From Mycolicibacterium sp. CBMA 226 (GTDB lineage Bacteria; Actinomycetota; Actinomycetes; Mycobacteriales; Mycobacteriaceae): a stretch of DNA of 64,000 nucleotides. The notes under the pieces were generated by a model. It had not been told where the DNA came from, did not search any database, and worked only from the letters and a program-made list of their open reading frames with translations. The stretch spans positions 62,001 to 126,000 of the forward strand of contig NZ_VTGY01000022.1 of the NCBI RefSeq assembly GCF_009729075.1. Direction: 5' to 3'. This document shows, piece by piece, positions 44,371 through 52,359 of the stretch (position 1 is the stretch's first letter; every line of letters begins with the position of its first letter). The translations under genes were made by a program, and so were the position numbers.

Positions 44371-44383
44371 CACGAAGGGTGGG

Positions 44384-44857
44384 TCAGAACGGGGGCTCGT
44401 TGGCGTCCGGGCCGCACCACGGTGTGGTCGCTACGGCCGACAGGACGGGCCGAGGGCTGCTGTCGTAGTCGTCGGCGGACATGAGCACGTAGCGTCTGGC
44501 CGTGCGGGAGCGGTACAGGACGCCGACCTGACCGTCAGGCACGTTGGCGTGCCACGAACCCCATGCCGCGGCGGCGAAGGATTCGCCGGCGTCCAGCTGG
44601 CGTTCGATGTCGTCGTATTCGGCTTGGCACTGCGCGGCGCGGTCTTTGCAGTCCTTGTGCAGAGCGGCGTTACCGCCGAGCTCGTGCAGGCACGCGGCGC
44701 ACAGCGCCGGTGGGATGCAGTACCGCAGGCGGGTGCGGGGTCCGCCGGTGTTGTCGGTGAGAACTGTTGCGGTGCAAGTGCGTTTGCGTACGCCTTCGCT
44801 GGCGCCGCACTTGTCGCAGCACAGTGCGCCGGTGCTGCGGTCGTTGCAGTAACCCAT
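44384..44857 (-). CDS. Cys-rich zinc-ribbon protein, cassette A
   Basis: 157 residues, GAAGGA before the ATG. N-terminal CCDKCGASEG and CIPPALCAACLHE form two Cys pairs consistent with one zinc site, followed by a helix (DRAAQCQAEYDDIERQL) and an alpha/beta tail (RRYVLMSADDYDSSPRP). Possibly a nucleic-acid-binding accessory protein. Its leader has the GAGCGCAGCGAG hairpin. Confidence 0.72.
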   Translation of the reverse strand: MGYCNDRSTGALCCDKCGASEGVRKRTCTATVLTDNTGGPRTRLRYCIPPALCAACLHELGGNAALHKDCKDRAAQCQAEYDDIERQLDAGESFAAAAWGSWHANVPDGQVGVLYRSRTARRYVLMSADDYDSSPRPVLSAVATTPWCGPDANEPPF

Positions 44858-44960
44858 GGTGGTGTCCTTCCGGTTCGGTGGCCGGCGGGTGCCGGTCAGC
44901 TCGATGCCGGTGGAATCGGGCAGTGGCGCTGCTCAACCCGGAAAGCCGCGGCGTCCGGTG

Positions 44961-45029
44961 GCCGGCGGATTTGTGGCCCGGGCGAGCGCAGCGAGCGGCG
45001 CGGGGCCGCAAATGGCCTCCGCCGCCGGC
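44961..45029. repeat. leader hairpin with GAGCGCAGCGAG loop
   Basis: Left arm GCCGGCGGATTTGTGGCCC, right arm GGGGCCGCAAATGGCC then TCCGCCGCCGGC, loop GAGCGCAGCGAG (44984-44995). The outer arms equal those at 40487-40555. Confidence 0.75.
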
Positions 45030-45269
45030 ACCGGGGCCGGGCGGGGGTTGACGGCGCCGACGTGCTGTCCGATTACGCTGGGGCATCGCTGAGCAGGCAG
45101 AAGTCCTGTGGGCGTTGTGCGCCTGGGTCTGTGTGCCACGGCGAGCCCGGGGCGTGGCAACGATCAACGGTGGGTATCGCTTTGGATGTCACTTCGGGGG
45201 CCCGGCGCGTCAGTGCGGCGGGTGAATTCTGTGCCTGGGCATCGCCTGGTGTGCGGGTATTCTTGCCGG

Positions 45270-45413
45270 ATGGAGGACACACTGGTGGTTGGGCTGGTCG
45301 ACGTCGGTGGGCCGGCGGCGATAGCGGTCCTGGAAATGCTGGTGGCCGGTGAGCGCCCGCGGCGCGCATGCCGAGTCTCGGTGGCTTGGCCTAGTGAGCC
45401 AATGACGTTCTAG
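45270..45413 (+). CDS. possible 47-residue leaderless small protein
   Basis: MEDTLVVGLVDVGGPAAIAV, then LEMLVAGERPRRACRVSVAW, ending PSEPMTF. TATTCT stands 8 nt before the ATG, a -10 box spacing that would give a leaderless mRNA. It is on the + strand between two minus-strand operons. Support is limited to the promoter pattern and codon bias. Confidence 0.35.
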   Translation: MEDTLVVGLVDVGGPAAIAVLEMLVAGERPRRACRVSVAWPSEPMTF

Positions 45414-45462
45414 CCCAGCGCTATTGAGCTGCACGGGGCTATGTGGCTGGTGCTGCTCGGTT

Positions 45463-46164
45463 TTACGCGTTGAGGCGGCTTTTGATGCCGGCCATGATGT
45501 CGGCGAGCCGCATAAACCGGCCGTAGTGCTGGCCATCGGCCTGGTTGTGTTCCCCCAACCAGATGCCCACGATGGTGGCTCCGGCGCCGGGTCCGGGCTG
45601 CCACACCGGTCCGCCCGAGTCACCGGGAATGGACCGCGCCATCCCGGTGGTGCAGTACTGGTTGTCGATCAGGCGGCCGTCGTACTGTCCGCAGGCGATG
45701 CCGGTGCGGATGCCGTCGTGACAGATGGTGGTGTTCGGGTTGGGCAGAGCCACATCGGTGACGGGCATCCCGTACATGGTCGGGTCAGATCGGTTGTGGC
45801 CGAAGGCAATGACGCCGTAGTCGTCGGCCAGGTGGTCGTCGTCGACCACGGTCAGCACAAAGTGCCCGACCGCGCCGGTCGTACGGTCGCGTACGTATCG
45901 GCTGGGCGTGCGGTTGCAGTGGCCGGCGGTGATGCCGTAGGTGTTTCCGTCGTCGGCGGTGAATGTGTAGCCGAGGGTGCACCGTTCGAACTCGCCACTG
46001 GCCTGCATTGCGTCAACCTCATCACCCGGGGCGACGCTGGTGGCCGCCGCGTGGACGGCCGGTGCGCTCGGCAGCACGGTGAGCGCGGCGGCGATCGCCA
46101 GGGTTCCCAAGCCCAGCGCTCGGCGCCGCTGGGCGGCACGGCCTTGTGCGGGGTTGATTATCAT
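45463..46164 (-). CDS. secreted trypsin-like serine protease
   Basis: 233 residues. Signal peptide about 14-40 (RRALGLGTLAIAAALTVLPS, AVHAA). The chymotrypsin-fold triad is visible: His in ITAGHCNR, Asp in ADDYGVIAF, Ser in IPGDSGGPVW. It resembles small exported mycobacterial proteases with a streptogrisin-like S1 domain. It is the last gene of a six-gene minus-strand operon (47.9 kb down to here). Substrate unknown; it could act on the cell surface during transfer. Confidence 0.87.
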   Translation of the reverse strand: MIINPAQGRAAQRRRALGLGTLAIAAALTVLPSAPAVHAAATSVAPGDEVDAMQASGEFERCTLGYTFTADDGNTYGITAGHCNRTPSRYVRDRTTGAVGHFVLTVVDDDHLADDYGVIAFGHNRSDPTMYGMPVTDVALPNPNTTICHDGIRTGIACGQYDGRLIDNQYCTTGMARSIPGDSGGPVWQPGPGAGATIVGIWLGEHNQADGQHYGRFMRLADIMAGIKSRLNA

Positions 46165-46177
46165 GTGGGTCCTTCGA

Positions 46178-46621
46178 TCATTTCGCGGGCGGTGAAGTTG
46201 TCCCTTGGGTCACTGGACTGGTCACTGTCACACTGTCATTGGCGCTGGTGATTTCGTATGCGACGGCGATAGAGCCGAAGGTCGCGGCCACCAGCAGCAG
46301 TAATCCGGCGATGTACGCCAGCTCAAGACCGGTGACCTGCAGCAGATGTGCATCTCGAGTTCGTCGCTGGCTCATCCGCGTGGCCTTTCCGGTGCAGTAA
46401 TCACGTGGACCGTATCGCTGGGGTCTGACATCCTCATTCAATTGTCGGGTACTGCGCAGGTGCCGTTCTGCACGAATTTGGGCGCGGCTGTAGAGGCTTT
46501 CCTGCCACGCGTGTGCCCGGATTGCGGAGCGGCCCAGCGGAAGTGCACCGGCTGCGGCGGCGGCACCGACGCTGCGGGCGATGTGGGCGTCGACGCGGTG
46601 GTACTGGGTGCTTGTGCTCAT
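46178..46621 (-). CDS. single-pass membrane protein
   Basis: 147 residues. The basic N-terminal 90 residues (AIRAHAWQESLYSRAQIRAE) are cytoplasmic; one membrane helix near 100-123 (LELAYIAGLLLLVAATFGSI) is followed by a short Ser/Thr external tail. It overlaps the upstream gene (ATGA) and ends 13 bp before the protease gene. Function unknown. Confidence 0.72.
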   Translation of the reverse strand: MSTSTQYHRVDAHIARSVGAAAAAGALPLGRSAIRAHAWQESLYSRAQIRAERHLRSTRQLNEDVRPQRYGPRDYCTGKATRMSQRRTRDAHLLQVTGLELAYIAGLLLLVAATFGSIAVAYEITSANDSVTVTSPVTQGTTSPPAK

Positions 46622-47238
46622 TTCGGGCTCTTTTCGTGCTTGGCCGCCTTGTCTGCGCGACGTCGCAGGTCTGCGAGCTCGTCGCGGATGGCGATGAATT
46701 GGCCGTTGAGATCGGTGCGCTCGGCTCCGGCTTCGCCGAGCTGCTGCATCCGAATTCCGCAGAGCGTGAACGCGCGCCGGTAGGCCTCGTCCAGCACCAT
46801 GGCGGCGTGTCTGTCGATGGTGTCCGTGGGCGCTACGGCGGACTGGTACACCTCGAACAGGTACAGGGCCAGGCGGCGGTGCTCGGAGCTGTTGGGGGGC
46901 TGCTCGGGGTGCAGTGCGTCGCTGCCGCTGTAGTGGCGGCCGGCGTCCAGCACGATGACTGGGCTGGGGTTCTGTCCGGCGTCGACGGTGCGGCGGATGA
47001 GCTCGTACGCCCAGCGGGTGTGGGGCCGAAAGATCGCGCTGTTGGGGACCAGCTCGAGCACGCTACGGGCCTGGGCGGCGGTGAGCCACATGAGGGCTCC
47101 GACCAGTTGGTGCTCGGCGTCCCATTGGTCGATGACGCTTTGTTCGCGCCAGTCGTCCTCGAGGTCGGGGGCCACCGATAGGTGGGGGCGCTCGGCGACC
47201 ACCTCGAGGTTGGGGTGGTCTTTGTGTGGTGAGGTCAT
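46618..47238 (-). CDS. DnaB N-terminal-domain-like protein
   Basis: 206 residues from the ATG at 47238, which overlaps the stop of the 59-residue gene. About residues 35-105 match the DnaB helicase N-terminal domain: QWDAEHQLVGALMWLTAAQA, then FRPHTRWAYELIRRTVDAG and PVIVLDAGRH. There is no ATPase domain, so it may bind a replicative helicase or primase rather than unwind DNA itself. Confidence 0.72.
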   Translation of the reverse strand: MTSPHKDHPNLEVVAERPHLSVAPDLEDDWREQSVIDQWDAEHQLVGALMWLTAAQARSVLELVPNSAIFRPHTRWAYELIRRTVDAGQNPSPVIVLDAGRHYSGSDALHPEQPPNSSEHRRLALYLFEVYQSAVAPTDTIDRHAAMVLDEAYRRAFTLCGIRMQQLGEAGAERTDLNGQFIAIRDELADLRRRADKAAKHEKSPK

Positions 47239-47414
47239 GATGCGTTCACTCCCCACTGGATCAGCGCGTAGTACCACGTCAGGGCCGCGGCTTGCTGCGC
47301 GGTGGCGTCGGCCGGGAGCAGCTGCTGCACGGCGGTGGCGATCTGCGCGGGGCTGGTCACGCTGGCGGTGTTCTCAATGGCGTTGCGGCGCACTGCTTCT
47401 AGTGTGCTCAGCAT
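47235..47414 (-). CDS. 59-residue protein coupled to the DnaB-N-like gene
   Basis: MLSTLEAVRRNAIENTASVT, then SPAQIATAVQQLLPADATAQ, then QAAALTWYYALIQWGVNAS. Ala/Gln-rich helical protein. Its TGA overlaps the next ATG (ATGA), and it begins 9 bp after the 143-residue gene, so its place in the operon is tight. Confidence 0.65.
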   Translation of the reverse strand: MLSTLEAVRRNAIENTASVTSPAQIATAVQQLLPADATAQQAAALTWYYALIQWGVNAS

Positions 47415-47423
47415 GGGCAGGGC

Positions 47424-47855
47424 TCACTCGGCGGCGCTGGCCAAACTGGCGGCTTCGGTGATCAACGCGCCGGCGCGCAGGGTGTAGTGGGCTTCGCCTT
47501 GGGCCATGTTCAGCACAGCGACCGGGTACCTGCGGGGGTCGCCGAAATCCCAGTCGACCTGGTGGTCGGTGATCCATCGGCGGGCTTCGCAGGCAACGAA
47601 GTAGGGCGCGGACACCGGCAGCTCGGCGGCGGTGCGCTGTTCGATGATGGCCAGGCCGGTAATCGTTGGGTCGCCATGGTTTTCGGGCACGATCAGCATC
47701 TCGTAGGTGGTGGCGGCCGTGGTGTTGTCCAGGGCGTGCAGGTAGTAGTCGGCTCCGACGACGTAGGCGATCAGGGCCCGGTGGGCGTCTTGGAAGTCGT
47801 CGTGGTCGGTGACGCTGGCGCTCTGTCCGGGGCGGTCGATGGTGAGCTGGTGCAT
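47424..47855 (-). CDS. hypothetical protein of the NrdH operon
   Basis: 143 residues, AGGAG before the ATG. HQLTIDRPGQSASVTDHDDF, AYVVGADYYLHALDNTTAAT, ITGLAIIEQRTAAEL, and a Glu/Ala tail. Soluble; no recognised family. It starts 46 bp after the redoxin gene. Confidence 0.68.
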   Translation of the reverse strand: MHQLTIDRPGQSASVTDHDDFQDAHRALIAYVVGADYYLHALDNTTAATTYEMLIVPENHGDPTITGLAIIEQRTAAELPVSAPYFVACEARRWITDHQVDWDFGDPRRYPVAVLNMAQGEAHYTLRAGALITEAASLASAAE

Positions 47856-47901
47856 GGTGGGCTCCTGGGGTTCGGAATGGTCGGGTTCGGGGCTGGGGTG
47901 A

Positions 47902-48147
47902 TCAGGCGGCGTCGACGACGGCAGCCAGGGCCTTCAGGCGGTCGGGGCGGAACCCGCCAAAGTGGTTGTCGGGGCCGGCGTACACGATCGGTGCCTGCAG
48001 ATAGCCGAGACTCATCACGAATTCGCGGGCGTCGGCGTCTTCGGAAATGTCCACTTTGCGATAGGGAATATTGGCTTTGTCGAGCGCGGAAAGGGTCGCG
48101 CGGCACTGTACACATGCGGGCTTTGTATAGACGATGATCTCAGACAT
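47902..48147 (-). CDS. NrdH-type glutaredoxin-like protein
   Basis: 81 residues, GAAAGG upstream of the ATG. IIVYTKPACVQCRATLSAL holds the C-V-Q-C active site of NrdH redoxins; PYRKVDISEDADAREFV and GYLQAPIVYAGPDNHFGGFRPDRL complete the thioredoxin fold. It donates electrons to class Ib ribonucleotide reductase or reduces disulfides. No nrdEF genes are here; plasmids and mycobacteriophages often carry lone nrdH genes. First gene of the operon ending with the protease. Confidence 0.9.
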   Translation of the reverse strand: MSEIIVYTKPACVQCRATLSALDKANIPYRKVDISEDADAREFVMSLGYLQAPIVYAGPDNHFGGFRPDRLKALAAVVDAA

Positions 48148-48426
48148 TTCGAGCCTTTCTTTGGGGTGTGTGTTTCCAGTTATTATTTTACGACCAATTT
48201 GGGGTGTCGACAACGCTAATTGGTCATTTCCAGGAATTCGTAACCGTCCTGTTTGCGGGCCCTGTTCCTCCGTGTCGAATATTGTAACTATGGGGCTCTA
48301 CCTGCGACTATGCCGCCGGATAAAAGCGGGTTGGGCATCTCCGATGCGGGTTGTTGAACCCTTTTCTTCCGGCCCTCATCGCAATGTCTTTCGCCCCGGC
48401 GCGACGCGGCTGCGCAATGGTTACGG

Positions 48427-48474
48427 GCGAAAAGTTTTCCACGAGCGCAGCGAGTGTTTCGGAAAAGTTTTCGG
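48427..48474. repeat. leader hairpin with GAGCGCAGCGAG loop (NrdH operon)
   Basis: Arms CGAAAAGTTTTCC and GGAAAAGTTTTCG around ACGAGCGCAGCGAGTGTTTC. Lies 280 bp upstream of the NrdH start on the minus strand. Confidence 0.7.
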
Positions 48475-48662
48475 GGCCTTCGGTCCCTTTATCCGTGGCC
48501 TTGCGCGTGCCGTGTCACCGGGCATCATTTGAAGGCGATGAGGGTGGGGGAGAGAAATAAATCCAGTAACGCCGTAGGCGTTTCCTTATGCGAGGGTGGC
48601 GCGGCCGCCGGCGGCGGCCGTCCACCGGCCGGCGCTCCGTCGCCGGCCGCCCTGGTGGAGCT

Positions 48663-48697
48663 GCTGGTGGGCAGGGGCGCGACACCTGCCCACCAGC
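48663..48697 (-). terminator. hairpin terminator after DUF932 gene
   Basis: Twelve-base arms GCTGGTGGGCAG / CTGCCCACCAGC, 11 bp after the stop; no T-run. A second GC-rich hairpin follows (GCCGGCG...CGCCGGC, 48605-48650). Confidence 0.65.
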
Positions 48698-48707
48698 GGC
48701 CCGCGGA

Positions 48708-49757
48708 TCAGAGGGTTTGCAGGAGGCGGAACGCTTCGAGCTTGGTGGTGTCGATGCCGCTGCCGGGGGTGATGGCCCGCAGGGCGCGGGTCATGGATGC
48801 GGCGCTGTTGGTCTTGGCTCCGCGTACCGGTAGGTAGTGGTCGAAGTACTCGGTCACCGCGTTGTAGGCGGCCCAGCGGGTACCGGCGATATTGCTTGCC
48901 GTGGGGCTGGACACGAACAGTTTGACGATAGAGTTCGCCGTCTGCTGGCGGTTGTTGCGTGCCGTCGTGGTGGCGCTGGGGTCGTCGGCCTTGACCAAAG
49001 CCTTTGCAAAACGGCGCATTTCGTCCTGCTCCATGGGCTGCGCGTAAAGCGCTGCGGCCTGCGCCTCGAATTCGTCCATGTAGCGCCAGGCCAGACCGAG
49101 AGCTTTGCGGGCCTCGGCGATGGCGCCGCGTGCGCCTCCGGTGTGGCGGATGCTGAAGCTCGATTTCGCGCGGGCCATCGCGGCGCGCTGGGTGTTGGCG
49201 CAGACGATACGCACTGGTGAAACAAGCACTTTCAGCGCGGAGCTGCCGTCGTGCGAGTTCAACACGCACAGGTAGTAGTCGGTGGTGTCTTCCTGGCCGT
49301 TATTGCCTTTGAGCACCATGGTTTTGGGCAGCTTCATGGTCACGAACACCTGGCGGCCGCCGTTGAGGGCTCCGGCGGTCTCGAAGTGCGCGCCTGACTC
49401 GTCGGTCAGGGCGTTGAGCAGGTCGGTCGTTGCCTCGTTCTGCACCGGCTCGTACTTCTTGCCAACCACGCCCAGGTAGTCGACCTGGCCCGGGGTCACG
49501 GGGTTGTCGCGCACGGTGGCGAACATGTCGTCTACCGTGACCGGTGCCACCGTGGTGACGCCGTCGTCGTCGATCTTCGGCGGCTGGGGGATGATCATCG
49601 GCATTTTGCGCACGTTCCAATTGGCCAGGTGCGCGGCGGTCAGCGCCTCGCTTGCGGTCATCGCGTGACCGACCGACTGGCCGAGTCGGTGCCAGTGGTC
49701 CGAACGCGAGTTCGCGAAGGAGACAACGCCATTGGTGATGTCGAGCTCGTGGGGCAT
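48708..49757 (-). CDS. DUF932 plasmid/phage protein
   Basis: 349 residues, AAAGG upstream of the ATG. The family pattern is clear: MPHELDITNGVVSFANSRSD, HWHRLGQSVGHAMTASEALT, YEPVQNEATTDLLNALTDES, LPKTMVLKG, RIVCANTQRAAMARA. DUF932 (TIGR03299) proteins are widespread on plasmids and phages with no proven role. It has its own leader hairpin and terminator. Confidence 0.92.
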   Translation of the reverse strand: MPHELDITNGVVSFANSRSDHWHRLGQSVGHAMTASEALTAAHLANWNVRKMPMIIPQPPKIDDDGVTTVAPVTVDDMFATVRDNPVTPGQVDYLGVVGKKYEPVQNEATTDLLNALTDESGAHFETAGALNGGRQVFVTMKLPKTMVLKGNNGQEDTTDYYLCVLNSHDGSSALKVLVSPVRIVCANTQRAAMARAKSSFSIRHTGGARGAIAEARKALGLAWRYMDEFEAQAAALYAQPMEQDEMRRFAKALVKADDPSATTTARNNRQQTANSIVKLFVSSPTASNIAGTRWAAYNAVTEYFDHYLPVRGAKTNSAASMTRALRAITPGSGIDTTKLEAFRLLQTL

Positions 49758-49855
49758 GAGAGGTGACCTTTCAGTCGATTGACGGGACGACCCGGTGCCG
49801 CCCGTTCTTTTTGCCTTCCGGCAGAGAGATCAAGAACCGGCATCAGGCCGTCAGA

Positions 49856-49953
49856 AGCCCAGCAAGGGACTGGCGCAACGTTTTTCAGTGAGCGCAGCGA
49901 ACGCCCGGAAAAAGGTTGCGCGCCGTCAGGCCGTAGCAGGCCCTTGGGGGCTT
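49856..49953. repeat. leader hairpin with GAGCGCAGCGA loop (DUF932 gene)
   Basis: Inner arms GCGCAACGTTTTTC (49873) / GAAAAAGGTTGCGC (49908) around GTGAGCGCAGCGAACGCCC; outer arms AAGCCCAGCAAGGG / CCCTTGGGGGCTT extend it. About 110 bp upstream of the start on the minus strand. Confidence 0.78.
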
Positions 49954-50079
49954 AGGCCGCCGGTTATGATCGGCTCGCCGGAAGAAAAACGAAGTCTTGT
50001 GAAAACAGCAGCGCCGCAGGCGCTTCCGCTTGCCCTTTCGGGCTTTGATCGATGGTGAACGGTTGCGGCGCTGCGGACA

Positions 50080-50105
50080 GGTGGGGCGGGGCATGCGGCC
50101 CCACC
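50080..50105 (-). terminator. hairpin terminator after ParB-like gene
   Basis: Arms GGTGGGGC / GCCCCACC with a short GC-rich loop, 16 bp after the stop. No T-run. Confidence 0.55.
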
Positions 50106-50121
50106 CCAGCTGTCGAGTGCG

Positions 50122-51795
50122 CTACGCGGCCTGGGCCTCAGCCAGGTATTCGTCGTACACCTGATCGGAGGTGCGCGCGCCGGTGATCACTTCCTCGACC
50201 GGTGACAGGGTGTAGCCCTGGCTGACAAGGAATTTCAGGTAGTCGCCGCCGGTGACGTTGCGCGCCCACGAGGCGGTCCCGCCGATGATGCCGGGGTTAC
50301 GCCAGGCGTCCTTGCCGGTTCGAGCCTCCAGTGCCCCCAGCACCATGCCCAGCAGGATCACCTGGGCGCGAGCGTCGGCGCTGGCGTCGAGGCCCTTGGT
50401 GAGCGTGCGTACTGGCTGGTTCTCTTTGAGGCCCAGCAGCTCGGCGGCAGTGTCGTCGGCGTGCAGCCCGGTCAGCATGTACGCATCGCGTGCCAGCGCA
50501 TCGGCCACGAACCCGACTGAGCCTTTGGGGGCGGTCTTGCGTGTCAGCAGCTTGGTGATGAATTCACGCCGCACGATGATCGCCGCGCTGCCCAGCTTGT
50601 TCAGGGCCAGCACCTTGCCGCGTTCGCGCTTGTCGGCCTCGGCCTGGGCGTCGGCCTCGGCACGGGCCTGCGCCTCGGCCTGCTCGGCGTCGGTGTCGTC
50701 GCCGTGGGCCTCGCCGGTGGCCGTCGCGGGGAAGTACTGGCGTGCGCGTCGCTGCGCGATGGCCAGCCCAGCGGCGGCGTATTCGAGGCAGAAGTATTCG
50801 GCGTTGAACACGTCGCGGTCCTCGACGGTGTTGGCGTGGCGCAGGCCGTCCTCGGGCACAGCGTCGTCCTCGTCCTGGCTGCGCCAGTCCACGTCGTCCT
50901 CGTCCACCAGCTCGCCGGTGGCCTTGTCGACCAGCATGGTGGTTTCGTAGAGCAGCACGGCCCAATGGGCCGGGTCGGTGACGGACTCCTCGGTGGCCTC
51001 GGCCTCGGTTCCTTCGGCGTCGATGCGCACCAGGTGGTTGAGCGGGACGATGGTCGCGTCCCAGCTGCTCGGACGCGAGTCGAGGGCGGTGTATCCGCGT
51101 TCCGCCCACTTCTGGGCTTCCTTGGCGAGGGCTTCGGCGCTGGCAGCCTCGATCCGCAGCTGCTCAACGGTGTACTCGAATCGGCCAGTGCCTGCGACGT
51201 TCACCAGCCGCTGCATGGCGGCGGGGTTGTTCTCGAACTCGACCAGGGCGGCAGCCTCGGTCAGGCTGATCTGGGTGCTGTCGAGGTATTCGAGTGCGGC
51301 CTGCGAGCTGGCGGCGGCGTGGGCCGCCTTGACGGTGTCCTTGTGCACGGAGAGCTTCTTGGCCACCTTGGTGACAGACATGCCCGCATCGATCATCTGC
51401 TGGATGCCTTTGGCGCGCTGGACATCGGTGAGGGCGCGGGCCTGATCGTTGGTGACGATCTGATGCACGACGCGCCCGATCACGTCCTCGGATGCGTCCG
51501 CAGACGCGGAGGGCAGGACGTAGACCGGGACGGTGGCCAGGCCGACCTCACGCGCGGCCAGGGTGCGGCGCTGTCCGTTGCGGATCCGCACAACCTCGGG
51601 GTTGTCGGCGCTGCGCACGCCGGTGATCGGTACCAGCACGCCATTTTCGGCGATGCTACTGATGAACTCTTTGGTCAGTTCGGCGGCGTCACGCACGTTG
51701 TCGCCGATTTCCAGCAGGTTCGGGTTCAGGTGCTCGATCGTGCCCTGCTGCGCGAGTTCGGGTGCAGTGGTGTCGGTGTGGGCGTTGTCAGTCAT
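50122..51795 (-). CDS. ParB-like DNA-binding protein
   Basis: 557 residues, GAGGAAGG before the ATG. ParB/Srx-type N-terminal domain (about 20-105): EIGDNVRDA, FISSIAENGVLVPITGV, RIRNGQRRTLAAREVGLATV. A central HTH follows (MSVTKVAKKLSVHKDTVKAA, about 140-160), then a long acidic middle with an Ala/Glu/Asp-rich helix (EQAEAQARAEADAQAEADKR) and a helical C-terminus. It is longer than chromosomal ParB and no parA is adjacent, so it may act in partition or as a plasmid regulator. Confidence 0.88.
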   Translation of the reverse strand: MTDNAHTDTTAPELAQQGTIEHLNPNLLEIGDNVRDAAELTKEFISSIAENGVLVPITGVRSADNPEVVRIRNGQRRTLAAREVGLATVPVYVLPSASADASEDVIGRVVHQIVTNDQARALTDVQRAKGIQQMIDAGMSVTKVAKKLSVHKDTVKAAHAAASSQAALEYLDSTQISLTEAAALVEFENNPAAMQRLVNVAGTGRFEYTVEQLRIEAASAEALAKEAQKWAERGYTALDSRPSSWDATIVPLNHLVRIDAEGTEAEATEESVTDPAHWAVLLYETTMLVDKATGELVDEDDVDWRSQDEDDAVPEDGLRHANTVEDRDVFNAEYFCLEYAAAGLAIAQRRARQYFPATATGEAHGDDTDAEQAEAQARAEADAQAEADKRERGKVLALNKLGSAAIIVRREFITKLLTRKTAPKGSVGFVADALARDAYMLTGLHADDTAAELLGLKENQPVRTLTKGLDASADARAQVILLGMVLGALEARTGKDAWRNPGIIGGTASWARNVTGGDYLKFLVSQGYTLSPVEEVITGARTSDQVYDEYLAEAQAA

Positions 51796-52359
51796 GGGTG
51801 ACCTTCCTCGGAAATGGGGCGTCCTCGCGGCCGCCCGCTTTGTTTGCCTTTCTGGCGCTGGAGATTTGGGCCGCGTAAGACCGAGCGAGTGGCAAGGCCC
51901 GGGTGAAAAATCGAGGGCGTGAGCGCAGCGAACTGGCCGAGAATTTTCACGCCGCAGGCCAAGCGCAGCGCAGCCGGTGCCTTGTGCGAGCCGGTCTGCG
52001 GCCACAATCGGAGCGCAGAAAGGCAATAAACATCGTGCCCCGCAGGGGGCATTCAGTCGCCGAAGGCGTCGGTTGGCTACTGGGCCGGCCATTGCGCGAT
52101 GGCCGGCCACGGCGTGCACCTGGTGCCCTCACCCCAGCAGGGCTCTACCGGATGGCAACCGGGCCCGTATCGCTGGTTGGTTTTGTCGGCTCGATCGTGC
52201 GCTAACCGGCAGGTCAGCGTGGGGCGGTGGCAAGGTCGCGGGGCACCGTCGCGCATGTTGCCAGCGGGCGCCCGCGCCGCCGCGCAAAATTTGCGTCGAG
52301 ACCTGCCCGCCTGCGGCTTTACCGTTGAGTGATGACAGTTCGGACCGCCCGGTCCTGAC
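51796..52359. other. divergent intergenic region between ParB-like and DUF1173 genes
   Basis: 564 bp. Apart from the hairpin at 51903-51950 it shows no gene. As the only divergent region next to a ParB-like gene it is a place to look for parS-like or origin sequences, but no iterons were recognised. Confidence 0.5.
51903..51950. repeat. leader hairpin with GAGCGCAGCGA loop (ParB gene)
   Basis: Arms GTGAAAAATCGAGG and CCGAGAATTTTCAC around GCGTGAGCGCAGCGAACTGG. About 110 bp upstream of the ParB start on the minus strand. Confidence 0.72.

Larger units (their letters stand above)
48148..48707. other. intergenic region: leader of NrdH operon and end of DUF932 operon
   Basis: 560 bp without a gene. 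It holds the hairpin at 48427-48474 and the terminator at 48663-48697. The stretch next to the NrdH start (48150-48330) is AT-richer than the rest of the backbone and is the likely promoter. Confidence 0.6.
49758..50121. other. intergenic region: leader of DUF932 gene and end of ParB gene
   Basis: 364 bp without a gene. It contains the hairpin at 49856-49953 and the ParB terminator at 50080-50105. Confidence 0.6.

Noticed and set aside
50704..51801. 365-codon plus-strand frame
   Set aside because: Antisense to the ParB-like gene; Val/Gly/Asp-rich shadow.
51796..52359. replication origin beside the ParB-like gene
   Set aside because: No iterons, DnaA boxes or rep gene were seen; left as a place to look rather than a call.
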